Shown: positions 1 to 8,997 of the stretch, one piece after another
Layout: every line of letters begins with the position of its first letter
How positions within the stretch are numbered: the first letter of the stretch is position 1
NCBI RefSeq assembly: GCF_003966265.1
Contig: NZ_RXNV01000005.1
Coordinates: 62,001-126,000, forward strand
Origin: Shewanella atlantica
GTDB taxonomy: Bacteria; Pseudomonadota; Gammaproteobacteria; Enterobacterales; Shewanellaceae
Length of the DNA: 64,000 nt
Reading direction: 5' to 3'
Notes under the pieces: model-generated
Seen by the model: only the letters and a program-made list of their open reading frames with translations
Database searches by the model: none
What the model was told of the DNA's origin: nothing
Program-made: the position numbers and the translations under genes

Positions 1-545
1 TGAACCTCGAATAGCTTGTAGGGCTCAAAATAGCGTTGCCATTCACCATCGACTTGGCGATAGATGTTGGCCGACAACCAAGGAAATTTTGACCAGCCTC
101 TCTGCTTATCCATCACCGTCGATGGATTATCAAACTCATGGTTACCCACGGCCATGGCGTCATAGCCAAGGTGGTTCATGCCGATAAAATCTGGCTCGGC
201 GTCTTGAAGATCAGACTCAGGAACACCAGTGTTAATATCGCCACCTGAGAGCAGTAAAGTCTCCCCACCTTGTTCGGTGACCTCTTTGCGGATTTGGTCA
301 AGTATGGTTTTTCGTGCAGCCATACCATACTCGCCTCTTGAGCCTTGCCAAAAACGGCCGTGGTGATCATTGGTATGGAGCAAGGTGAAGCGCTTACAGT
401 CATCACCAGCGGCTTGACAGGCGATAGATGCTGTCACCTTAGGCGCCTCTTCCACCTTTTTCTTACCACAACCGCTCAATGCTATCGCTAGAGCGATGGC
501 TGAGCCAGTAAGAAGCAGGCAAGAAGGACGGAGTGAAGTATTCAT
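1..545 (-). CDS. ushA: 5'-nucleotidase lipoprotein (UshA/NutA-like), C-terminus outside window
   Basis: Hydrolyses nucleoside 5'-phosphates outside the cytoplasm so that nucleoside and phosphate can be taken up. I translated the minus strand from the ATG next to an AAGGAT ribosome site. The first 181 codons begin with a lipoprotein signal (lipobox LSGC, Cys26). The calcineurin-type metallophosphatase motifs follow: LLHTNDHHGRF near residue 55, GGDINTG near 99 and GNHEFD near 135. The lipobox points to a membrane-anchored NutA-type enzyme of Vibrio/Shewanella rather than soluble E. coli UshA. It lies downstream of two secreted nucleases on the same strand but behind their terminator, so it probably has its own promoter. 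The rest of the gene, with the C-terminal 5'-nucleotidase domain, is beyond position 1. Confidence 0.9.
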   Translation of the reverse strand, partial: MNTSLRPSCLLLTGSAIALAIALSGCGKKKVEEAPKVTASIACQAAGDDCKRFTLLHTNDHHGRFWQGSRGEYGMAARKTILDQIRKEVTEQGGETLLLSGGDINTGVPESDLQDAEPDFIGMNHLGYDAMAVGNHEFDNPSTVMDKQRGWSKFPWLSANIYRQVDGEWQRYFEPYKLFEV

Positions 546-655
546 AATAATCCTTCAATATTATTCAAATAAACGTTGTCACTTGCCTTAATGGCTGATT
601 TCCCATGGAGAGAACAAAGCGCACAAGGCGAGGTTTAGACAACGTCTGTACAGTT

Positions 656-695
656 AAAAAAAGCAGCACCCAGAGCGATCCCGGTGCTGCTTTTT
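656..695 (-). terminator. Rho-independent terminator of the porin/nuclease cluster
   Basis: The inverted repeat GCAGCACC / GGTGCTGC has an 11-nt loop. It is flanked by A and T runs, so it reads as a terminator on the minus strand just after the large endonuclease gene and before the 5'-nucleotidase gene. Confidence 0.8.
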
Positions 696-712
696 ATAGG
701 CTTAACTGATGA

Positions 713-3352
713 TTAGCCTTCGCGGCGACGCCACCACATTAGAGGTAGCAGCAGAGTCATAAGACCACCTAAACTACCAGCCCCATCAGGCTTAGTCCAA
801 CCAGCTTCTTCGGTGTTTGTCACCTCAATGCTAACAGACTTACTGAAGCTTTCTTCGCCAACAGTTGCCGTGAGTTCGAACACAAGAACTTGATCGATAC
901 TTACGCTAGGTGAAGTCACATCAAGTGTCAGACCTGTAGCGGTAAACACTGCCGTGTTTCCAGATACCTGCTTCCAGCTGTAGCTAGTACCTTCTGGAGC
1001 ATCAGCAACAGTCGCTGTGATAGCAGTACTTTCGCCTTCGGTCAGCTTGGTGTTACCAGCAAACGTCACATCCAGAGTCAGAGGAACATTGGTCACAGGC
1101 AGGCTAACTGCTTTAGTGGTTTCCAGAGAGCCATCACTGATGGTCAGAGTGAAATTCAGAGTTGTGTCGGCTTTAACCATTGGCGCAGTCAAAGACAATA
1201 CAGCCTCATTGCCAACAACCGTCTTCTCTTCACCAACAATCTGCTCCCACTTGTAAGTAAGAGTAACACCTTCGCCAGCTTTGATTGCAGAGGCATCTAT
1301 GGTATATGCAGCCCCTTCAGTTACACTCTCAGGAGTAACAATATCACCTTCGACTTCCAAAGCAGGGTTTGGATCGTCACCACAGACTGCACCATACACT
1401 TCCTGTACTAACTCAGGGCGGTCAATGAAGGGGTTACGGTTGCCCTGGTATTTGTATACCTGGTTGTTACGATTCTGCTCATAGGTATCAACAGCATCTA
1501 ACTTGTTCCACGCATACAGAGTACAAAGCGTACCAATTAACGGCTTGCTATCCTCGTCCGTAGTCGTTAGGCGATCAACTACAACTAGATCAGGCATATT
1601 AGTTGTAGCTGTATCAGTACCTTGATAACGAGTATCCATATACATGATCATACGGGCTACATCGCCTTTCACCTCATCGCGAGGCTCCCAGCAGTCTGTA
1701 GTTTTGTTCAGGTAGTTACCAGTACCAACACCGTTGAACTGAACCTCTTCACCTGTATCGCTACACGCACCAAAGTCATTGTTGCTTCGTGCAGTATTGA
1801 TACCTGGATCTGCAGGACGCAGGTGATGGGCATCGGTATAGCCCCATTGAGAGTCGCTTGGGAAGCCATGGCTCTTGGCCCATACGTGCTCACGGTTCCA
1901 CTTGCCCGCACCACTACCACTGGTTTGGTTGTCGTACTTGGAGATGGAAGCCCCCGTGTAGATCTCAATAACATTTTTATCGTTAGCGGGATCTTGGTCA
2001 GCGTGGGTCAGTGTGCTCCAAACCTGCTTATAGGTCAGATACTTGTGATCTTTGGCAATAATGGCTGATAAGGTATTCTTAAGCTCATCTGCATTGGCAA
2101 AATCGCCACTCAATACATCTGAATAATAGATATCACCATTGAACGTAGTAGGATCGGCAACCGGAGTCAGCGTCTCACAACCAGTACAAGGACCTGTTTC
2201 TGGCTCTGGTTCTGGAGGCGTTACTGAACCATCGCAGGCAGCTTCACCAGCACAACCAAGGCCATCAGAGGTATCGACATCGAGTACGACCCACTGGTTG
2301 TTGGTACCAGGGAAATCTGCTTCGGCAACTGTGTCACCAGCTGTGACACTGTCTTTACGACGAAGGGTCTTATTCGCGGTGGAGAAATTTGCGTCGTTTG
2401 GATCAGTCCAAGCGGAGCCCGGATCCTCACCACGCTTACCGAAGCGATCGATAACTACATCGTCTTTGGTCAATACCAGGGCATCGTCACCGTTGAAGTA
2501 TGTTACGGTAGAAGCATTGCCTACTTTAAACTCATCAGCGGCACCAGCATTGTGGAAAACGAGGCTATTTCCAGGCTCCAGAGTGCCAGTCAGCGTCTCG
2601 GTATTACCAGGGTCCGTTTTACCATTGCCAAATAGAGTCAACTTATAAACGTTAGCATCCAGATCGATGGCAGTGCCACCTACGTTGGAAATCTCAATAG
2701 CTTTATTGTTGCTACTGCCTTCGATGTACTCGGTAAGCAACAGTAAGCCTGGAGTGGCTTCAGAGCTACAAGCGCTTTCACCTACGCAGCCAAGGCCATC
2801 AGAAGTGTCTGTATCAAACACTACCCACTGATCACCACTTGGGAAGGCTGCTGCAGCATCGGTATCACCAGTGGTAACACTGGCTTTGCGACGTAAAGTT
2901 TTATTAGCACTGGAGAAGTCTGCGTTATTGGGATCTGTCCAAGCAGAACCAGGGTCCTCGCCCAATTTACCAAAGCGGTCAATAACGACATCATCCTTGG
3001 TCAGTACCAGCGCGTCATCACCGTTGAAGTAGGTAATGGTAGACTCTATTCCCTTTTTAAATTCATCTGCTGCGCCGCCGTTGTGGAAGATAATGCTCTT
3101 GCCAACGGCTAGGGTGCCAGTCAGAGTTTCAGTTGCGCCAGCGTCTGTACCACCGTTGTTGTAACGGAGTAATTTGTAGTCAGCAGCATCTAGGTCGATG
3201 GAGCTGCTACCAACATTAGAAATCTCAAGGGCCTTGTTGTTGCTGCTACCTTCGATGTACTCAGTAATAACTAAATTAGCATTGGCGGCAGTGGACAGGG
3301 TGCCCAAAACCATAGCAGTAGCCGCAGCAACTGCGTTCATTTTAATTCTCAT
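713..3352 (-). CDS. Surface/extracellular endonuclease I with two lamin-tail domains and GlyGly-CTERM tail
   Basis: Predicted secreted DNase, 879 aa. A signal peptide (residues 1-25, ending ANA) precedes two near-identical lamin-tail domains (about 27-197 and 206-383). After a Pro/Glu linker comes an endonuclease I domain (about 395-620) with the His-Me-finger motifs NREHVWAKSHGF and DAHHLRPAD. Then come one or two Ig/PKD-like beta domains (about 650-845). The end is a Gly-rich stretch, a hydrophobic helix and an Arg cluster (WWRRREG), the GlyGly-CTERM type processed by rhombosortase. Start: ATG with an AAGAGA site 8-9 nt upstream; Met5 is an alternative. It is 75 nt downstream of the ExeM-like nuclease and probably co-transcribed. 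The catalytic motifs look intact. Substrate (extracellular DNA) is inferred from the family and neighbours. Confidence 0.9.
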   Translation of the reverse strand: MRIKMNAVAAATAMVLGTLSTAANANLVITEYIEGSSNNKALEISNVGSSSIDLDAADYKLLRYNNGGTDAGATETLTGTLAVGKSIIFHNGGAADEFKKGIESTITYFNGDDALVLTKDDVVIDRFGKLGEDPGSAWTDPNNADFSSANKTLRRKASVTTGDTDAAAAFPSGDQWVVFDTDTSDGLGCVGESACSSEATPGLLLLTEYIEGSSNNKAIEISNVGGTAIDLDANVYKLTLFGNGKTDPGNTETLTGTLEPGNSLVFHNAGAADEFKVGNASTVTYFNGDDALVLTKDDVVIDRFGKRGEDPGSAWTDPNDANFSTANKTLRRKDSVTAGDTVAEADFPGTNNQWVVLDVDTSDGLGCAGEAACDGSVTPPEPEPETGPCTGCETLTPVADPTTFNGDIYYSDVLSGDFANADELKNTLSAIIAKDHKYLTYKQVWSTLTHADQDPANDKNVIEIYTGASISKYDNQTSGSGAGKWNREHVWAKSHGFPSDSQWGYTDAHHLRPADPGINTARSNNDFGACSDTGEEVQFNGVGTGNYLNKTTDCWEPRDEVKGDVARMIMYMDTRYQGTDTATTNMPDLVVVDRLTTTDEDSKPLIGTLCTLYAWNKLDAVDTYEQNRNNQVYKYQGNRNPFIDRPELVQEVYGAVCGDDPNPALEVEGDIVTPESVTEGAAYTIDASAIKAGEGVTLTYKWEQIVGEEKTVVGNEAVLSLTAPMVKADTTLNFTLTISDGSLETTKAVSLPVTNVPLTLDVTFAGNTKLTEGESTAITATVADAPEGTSYSWKQVSGNTAVFTATGLTLDVTSPSVSIDQVLVFELTATVGEESFSKSVSIEVTNTEEAGWTKPDGAGSLGGLMTLLLPLMWWRRREG

Positions 3353-3426
3353 AATCGTATCTCTTTTGAATCTTTGATGGGAAGCGCACTGCCCGAAAGC
3401 AGGCGCTTCATTGTCGAGATCAACGC

Positions 3427-6400
3427 TTATTTGCGAAGACGACGGCGCATAGCTGCTAGTCCGAACAGGGATAACAAGCTGATAAAGCCGGCGCTACCAG
3501 CACTACCATCACCGCCAGTGTGATCGATTTCTTCTTCTACAATGTCAGCAATCAAGGTGTCGCGGTTAGATACCTTCGCCACGAACTTCTGCTGAGATCC
3601 TTCTACAAGTTGACCATCACGCTGTAGGCTTACGGTAACGTTGTAGATAGCAGATGGCGCACCAAATACCTCGAAATTCACCATAGCTGTCGTGTCATTA
3701 GAAATGACAACATTAGGAAGCACCATTTGAGTCAAATCTAAACGCTGTTCATCATCCTCAGGACTCATACTTACGGTCGCTACATCCCCAACTTGAGCAG
3801 AAATACCCGTTGGGATCTGGTAAGGAACCTTGATCAGCTTTCTCAGTTTTGGCAGGTTCAGAGGCACGTTAGCATCCGCATCACCAGGCTTATAGCTAAG
3901 GGTTATTAGTGCAGGATCGTGATCCGACGCGCGATAGATGTCTCCTTTGTAGAACTTATGCGTTCCAGTACCGTCGATGTTACCTTTAAAGCGGTTTTGG
4001 TAATCATACAAACCAGTCTCTGCAGCATTAACATGCCAGTCAGTGGCATCAATCACGCGATCTTTTAGAGACGGTGAGATCAAGATGTGATCAAGCGAAC
4101 CGATTTCGTCACTGAACGAGTAACTCCAAGGTGTTTTGCCCTTCTCCTTGAACTTTTCACCGACGATATCGATGTAGCCATAAGTCTTAGTGATGATGGC
4201 TGGAGAGCCATCTTCGTTAAACTGAGGCTTAGGTCCAAGGAAAGTGTGGCTAGCGGTAACGATCGTCTTGTTGCGTGGGTTCTCGGTAAGAACCAGCACA
4301 GGATCTTCTTTACCATAGGCGTTCAAATCACCAAGGATGATCTTATCCCCAAGAACGTCTTCCATCTCTTCACCTAAGTGCACTGCACCGGCTACGCGGA
4401 ACTCGGCACAAGACCCTTGGTAGTCCAGATCTGGTGCTGTACGGTTGTTCCAAGTCGTAGCTTCACCAAACTCAACACCTTGCCATTCTTCCCAACAAGT
4501 AGAGCCTTTTGACTTAAGGTGATTTACAGCTAGCGTCAAGCGCTTGCCTGTTTGGTTAACGATAAAGGTTACAACCAAGGCGTCACGATGGTAGTTCTGA
4601 CCGTTCTCTAGAATTTCCTGGTTCTGATCTTTGATCACCTCACCTAAGTCGTTCACAGTGGTAGGTGCTTTCTGCTGAGGCATTGGGATAACGCGAGTGC
4701 GCTCAATGCTCATCTTGCTTGGGCGATATATGATACCTGTAGCAATGGCGTCAGAACCAATGGCATCTAGGTTATCCAACATTTGATTGCCGTTGTTGTC
4801 AAAACCAACAAACACATAACGGTTTTCAGTGGAGTTAGGGCCATTGTAATCTTGGGCTCGCTCATCCACATACTGGATATTGACCTGGTTCACAATCTCA
4901 GCAATAGCACTGTCATCGCCAAAACCGTTGTTTTCAATCTCCATCAGGGCCATTACATCGGCATCCTGAGCACGAATAATTTCTACCAGCTTGGTTCTCT
5001 GGTTAATGTATTCATCGTAGCTATCAGCGCCTCGGCTCTGACCAAAGTTGTTGTTGTCGCCACCGAAAGGAGAGTTAAAGAAGTTAAACAGGTTCTGACT
5101 AGAAATGCGGATAGCAAAATCATCGTCTGCCACTGTGTCTTTCAGATCTGGCTTATCAGTACGCGGCAAGTTATGAATAAAGTTATCGCTAGTCAACTGG
5201 TTGGTTATAGTCAGGCTGTAGTCCTGATCAAACTTATCAGTTCCTGGGATCAACTCAGTTTCATATTGACTGATCACACCTTGCGCATTAACGAGACTAT
5301 CGTCGATACGGATATAGTTAGTGTGTGGGTCACTGTTAAAACCAGCGTAATACGGCAACTCGGTGCCGTTAGATCTAGGTGAGCTTTCAATCACTAAACG
5401 ATAATCATTGTTTTGCTCATAAGCCGCTTTAGACTCCGGGCTTCCAGCAACATACAAGTGGTTCGGCTGTAAATTAGGACGCTTATAAGCCGCAACCATG
5501 TTGTTACGATTATGACCTTTGCTACTTAACAGGTAGTTGTAGCTGAAGCTGCGAGTAATACGCATATCTTCTTTGGCTTCATCGCTAGGAGTACTAGGAT
5601 CTAAATCCTCAGGCAGGTTAACCAACATACCTTCGTAGCGCTCTAGGGTCTTATCAAAAGAACCATTATCAGAGCTCAATACCTGAATATCAGTTGGCTC
5701 GGTTACGATATTAGTATCAGTAACGTTCCAGCTAAATGCAGTATCGGCTGACAGCTGTGTCTGACCTTCAAACTCAGCCACTTTACTACCGATACAGACC
5801 GTTTGACCAACCTTAAGACCACCAGCTGCACTTGAGCTAACGAAGATGCCATCGGAAGTTTCAGGGTCGTTGTCAGAGGCAAAATTGCGAAGATAGAACC
5901 CCTCATTAGGGATAGACACCTTGGCTGAAATGATACCTTCTACGGCAACTTTTTCAGCTGATTCGGTTTCACCAGCAGCAACCAGAGGCGAGGTAAAGCC
6001 CGAGCCCTGAACTTCGCTAGGAGACATGATTTCATTCTTATCAGTTGGACAAGTGAAGATGTCCATGATGTCTTCAGCATCAGCAGCGGGTAGCTCTGAT
6101 TTACCTAAATCATCAAATCTCATTGGCAAGATGTTCTGCCACTTCGTCGCGTCGAAGGTGCCTGACTGGGCAGGATTGTTGCCATCCGCGGCTTTCTTAC
6201 GACGCAAAGTAGTATTGGGAGCCCACTTGCTAGTGTCATTCGCGGCTCCAACACGATCGATAACGGTATCACCATTTTTCAGGAAGAAGCCGTCATCGCT
6301 GGTCATAAACAAGTTGTTGTACTTGTTACTGCTGTCATATGTTGAGATAACAACTGTGCCACCTTGAGTCGCAATAGCATCACGAAACTCTTCAGAAGCT

Positions 6401-6690
6401 CTGCTATTTACAACCACGATAGAAGCACTAGGAGCAAGCGTATAACCACTTAACAGCGGCTTAGCTTCGGCATTTAGCAATTGGTTGTCGTACTTACCAC
6501 CTGAGCGCTGATATGCAGCAACCTCATCGGTGAAGGTGAAGGCATCAGGGCCTGTATTAGTGATCTCAACCGTGCCCACATTGGCATCGGAACTTTGGGT
6601 CATTTCGGTGATCAGCAGGTCTTCAACGCCAGCGAAGGCGCCCATGCTGATGGTGCTGGCAATGGCCAGCGATAAGAAACTTTTCTTCAT
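3427..6690 (-). CDS. exeM: ExeM/NucH-family extracellular nuclease
   Basis: Large exported or surface-anchored nuclease, 1087 aa. In Shewanella, ExeM degrades extracellular DNA, for nutrition and for biofilm turnover. Order of parts: signal peptide (1-20), lamin-tail-like domain (about 21-180), OB-fold-like region (about 235-335), then the endonuclease/exonuclease/phosphatase domain (about 520-930). The last carries MEIENNG, HLKSKG, GDLNAY, SLDHILIS and ASDHDP, so the metal and His catalytic set looks complete. The C-terminus (Gly/Ser stretch, hydrophobic helix, MRRRLRK) is a GlyGly-CTERM sorting signal. I place the start at Met10 of the open frame (MKKSFLSLAIAS), because that gives a proper signal peptide and a GAG ribosome site. 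It is 33 nt downstream of the porin gene, probably in one operon. Confidence 0.93.
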   Translation of the reverse strand: MKKSFLSLAIASTISMGAFAGVEDLLITEMTQSSDANVGTVEITNTGPDAFTFTDEVAAYQRSGGKYDNQLLNAEAKPLLSGYTLAPSASIVVVNSRASEEFRDAIATQGGTVVISTYDSSNKYNNLFMTSDDGFFLKNGDTVIDRVGAANDTSKWAPNTTLRRKKAADGNNPAQSGTFDATKWQNILPMRFDDLGKSELPAADAEDIMDIFTCPTDKNEIMSPSEVQGSGFTSPLVAAGETESAEKVAVEGIISAKVSIPNEGFYLRNFASDNDPETSDGIFVSSSAAGGLKVGQTVCIGSKVAEFEGQTQLSADTAFSWNVTDTNIVTEPTDIQVLSSDNGSFDKTLERYEGMLVNLPEDLDPSTPSDEAKEDMRITRSFSYNYLLSSKGHNRNNMVAAYKRPNLQPNHLYVAGSPESKAAYEQNNDYRLVIESSPRSNGTELPYYAGFNSDPHTNYIRIDDSLVNAQGVISQYETELIPGTDKFDQDYSLTITNQLTSDNFIHNLPRTDKPDLKDTVADDDFAIRISSQNLFNFFNSPFGGDNNNFGQSRGADSYDEYINQRTKLVEIIRAQDADVMALMEIENNGFGDDSAIAEIVNQVNIQYVDERAQDYNGPNSTENRYVFVGFDNNGNQMLDNLDAIGSDAIATGIIYRPSKMSIERTRVIPMPQQKAPTTVNDLGEVIKDQNQEILENGQNYHRDALVVTFIVNQTGKRLTLAVNHLKSKGSTCWEEWQGVEFGEATTWNNRTAPDLDYQGSCAEFRVAGAVHLGEEMEDVLGDKIILGDLNAYGKEDPVLVLTENPRNKTIVTASHTFLGPKPQFNEDGSPAIITKTYGYIDIVGEKFKEKGKTPWSYSFSDEIGSLDHILISPSLKDRVIDATDWHVNAAETGLYDYQNRFKGNIDGTGTHKFYKGDIYRASDHDPALITLSYKPGDADANVPLNLPKLRKLIKVPYQIPTGISAQVGDVATVSMSPEDDEQRLDLTQMVLPNVVISNDTTAMVNFEVFGAPSAIYNVTVSLQRDGQLVEGSQQKFVAKVSNRDTLIADIVEEEIDHTGGDGSAGSAGFISLLSLFGLAAMRRRLRK

Positions 6691-6723
6691 AGTAAACTCT
6701 ATAAAAGTTGAATTCAATTCGGA

Positions 6724-7776
6724 CTAAAAGTACATACGCGCGTAAGCGTAGGCAGCTTCAGGTGCTTCGCCTACTCGGCCTTCTAGAGACAGCACGATGT
6801 CACGGGCAGGACGATAGTTGAAACCTAAACTGGCCCAACGACGCTCTTTTCCGTACTCAGCGGGTAGCTCAGAGTAGTCGTAGTTAGGACCGATCAGATC
6901 CCAGCCCTCGTATTCTTCGTGGTTTACGGAGCTGATTAATTCCCAACGTTCAGTTAGATCATACTTAGCGCTAACAGTCATACCTATGTTGCGGAAGGTC
7001 TGATAATCTAGGTGTACGTCACCGCTCTTACGTGTAGACAAGTCTTCATCTTCTAAAAAGCCATTGAAACCAATAGATAATTCTGGCATCAGTTTCAGGC
7101 GAACGCCCAAACCTATCTGTTCCTGCTCACCATATTTACTGACGCCGTTAGAGCCGCCGCGAGTTTCTAAGCCAACCACAACAGATAGCAGATCTGACAT
7201 CCAGCCTACATATCCGTTAATGATGTCACCTTGTAGTGCACCACTCTTGTGCTCACCGTCATATGAGTAGGAAGTACCAAAGATAAGATTTTCAAACTCG
7301 GCTTGGTACTTAACTGTGTTCTCTTGGTCGCCCGCTTCACCGGTTTCAACAGACTTGTTGAAAGTGAAGTCACCAAAGTGGTCGTAATCGTCGAATGCAG
7401 TATCGGTCAAGCCTAGCTCGATCCACTGCTGATCGGTTAAGCGATAACCTACATACAATTTGTCGATAGCCAGCTCAAACTCACCGTCGCCGCCAAGCCA
7501 GTTACGACGTTGGTAGTCTAGCTCTAGACGATAAGTGAACTGTTCACGTTGACCCTCTACGCCCATAGTCGCAAAGCTATCATCTACATAGCCCTTGGTA
7601 TCGTAGAACTCATCGTGGTTGTAATCTGGATGAGTATCAAAATGCCCACCTACGCCCACTTCGCCATATAAGCGAACGTGGTCACCTTGACTGTCACCAT
7701 CTAGCATTACAGCACTCACTGAACCAGCACTAAACATAGTGACGATAGCGATTGCAATTGTTGATTTATTTAACAT
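6724..7776 (-). CDS. Outer-membrane porin (trimeric porin-like beta barrel)
   Basis: A 350-aa protein with a signal peptide (1-22, ending VSA), alternating amphipathic beta strands throughout, and the C-terminal aromatic signature ARMYF expected for insertion by the BAM complex. It resembles gamma-proteobacterial porins of general or anion type; I cannot name the substrate. It is the first gene of the run porin-exeM-endonuclease, so passage of nucleotides, phosphate or oligonucleotides is a reasonable inference. The start is well placed, with GGAAGTAA upstream. A TTGTCATGAAAC stretch about 220 nt upstream resembles only half of a Pho box, which is too weak to call. Confidence 0.8.
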   Translation of the reverse strand: MLNKSTIAIAIVTMFSAGSVSAVMLDGDSQGDHVRLYGEVGVGGHFDTHPDYNHDEFYDTKGYVDDSFATMGVEGQREQFTYRLELDYQRRNWLGGDGEFELAIDKLYVGYRLTDQQWIELGLTDTAFDDYDHFGDFTFNKSVETGEAGDQENTVKYQAEFENLIFGTSYSYDGEHKSGALQGDIINGYVGWMSDLLSVVVGLETRGGSNGVSKYGEQEQIGLGVRLKLMPELSIGFNGFLEDEDLSTRKSGDVHLDYQTFRNIGMTVSAKYDLTERWELISSVNHEEYEGWDLIGPNYDYSELPAEYGKERRWASLGFNYRPARDIVLSLEGRVGEAPEAAYAYARMYF

Positions 7777-8375
7777 TGCCGTTACTTCCGATTAGTAATT
7801 TGTCAGCCTATAATTGAAGGCCAAACTCAAAATTAAAAATGTTTATTAGTAATATCTTAAACTGCTAGCTGCTCAGGTCGGTGGAGAGTTCGATGGCGAA
7901 ATCGCCGGTAATTTTATTACATATTTCATATATTCAACCCCATTTTTATAATAATCCCGCTAATTTCTATTAACGTGCGTTACTGATTGTTGCAGAGTTT
8001 CATGACAAAAAAAAGAAGGGTTAATCACATTTGGCAAGCATAAGCACTTGTTAAAAAACGAAAAACAGAGCAGGACTGACCACGTGAGAGAACAGGCTGC
8101 CAGCTCGATAATTTTAGGTAGTACAAATCATGCACTTAAGCAAGAACAGAGATATGTTTTTTCCGTGTGAAATGATGTGATCATCCTGGAGATTTTTTTA
8201 CGAAAAACTAAATTTAAATCACTAATCTGCTACTACAGGCTGAAAATAGTCTCCCCCCCCTATTAAAAAGCTTTAAAAAGGCTTTTTCAGATATAAAAGT
8301 CGGCCGTTGATTGGCATAACAGAGAAAGATTAGGAGCCCTTTCTAGTAACATAGCTCGAACTACCTTATGGGCGA
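7777..8375. other. Gene-free upstream region of the porin operon
   Basis: About 600 bp without a convincing ORF on either strand. It must hold the promoter of the minus-strand porin operon. Visible landmarks are an AT-rich stretch at 7920-8010, a run of eight C at 8253-8260 and an imperfect A/T-rich hairpin just after it (AAAAGC...GCTTTT). I could not identify an operator. Confidence 0.5.
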
Positions 8376-8997
8376 GAGTCTGGTAAGTTTGTGCCCTCAA
8401 TACAGCCGACACGTGTGTTGATGATTGAGTCTTTCTGAAGACGCCAGGCTAAGAACAGAGTTCAAAATGACTCTGATAGGTTTGTACCCATTGCAGCTCT
8501 TCAATACAGCCGAGACGAGTATTGCTGATTGAGTCTTTCAAGAGACGGTTTCCATAAGCACCGTGCTAAAAGCTCCACCTCTTTTCTACGAACACGTTTC
8601 TATGAACACTGTTCAAAATGGCTCTGGTAGGTTTGAGCTCAGCGCAGCTCTTCAATACAGCCGACACGCGTGTTGATGATTGAGTCTTTCTGAAGGCGCC
8701 AGGCTAAGAACAGAGTTCAAAATGACTCTGGTAGGTTTGTGCCCATCGCAGCTCTTCAATACAGCCGACACGCGTGTTGATGATTGAGTCTTTCTGAAGG
8801 CGCCAGGCTAAGAATAGAGTTCAAAATGACTCTGGTAGGTTTGTGCCCATCGAAGCAACTCTACACGCGTGTTGATGATTGAGTCTTTCTGAAGACGCTA
8901 GGCTAAGAACAGAGTTCAAAATGACTCTGGTAGGTTTGAGCCCAGCGAAGCAGTTCTACACGAGTATTGCTGATTGAGTCTTTCAAGAGACGCTAGG
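8376..8997 (-). repeat. Tandem array of five extra copies of the 3' end of the neighbouring luxR-type gene
   Basis: Imperfect direct repeats aligned on the anchor TTCAAAATG at 8461, 8612, 8716, 8820 and 8915; the sixth anchor, at 9010, lies inside the regulator gene. Unit spacing is 151, 104, 104, 95 and 95 bp. Read on the minus strand, the best units encode the regulator's C-terminal tail (for example RVELLRWAQTYQSHFELCS, then a stop) with small changes or frameshifts in front. The units start within the codons for IFRKTQS and run a few bases past the stop. Each unit carries a 6-bp-stem hairpin CAGAGT-N8-ACTCTG; several also carry the palindrome ACACGCGTGT. The 151-bp unit has about 50 extra bases. 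No ribosome sites or starts precede the copies. Confidence 0.9.

Noticed and set aside
4783..5382. 199-codon reading frame opposite the ExeM-like gene
   Set aside because: Its length comes from the codon bias of the real gene on the other strand; the translation has no domain or signal.
7988..8007. Pho box upstream of the porin operon
   Set aside because: TTGTCATGAAAC matches one half-site only; the second CTGTCA repeat is absent.
8253..8260. Run of eight C as a phase-variation tract
   Set aside because: It is not in a coding region or a recognisable promoter spacer, and is short; no support beyond the run itself.
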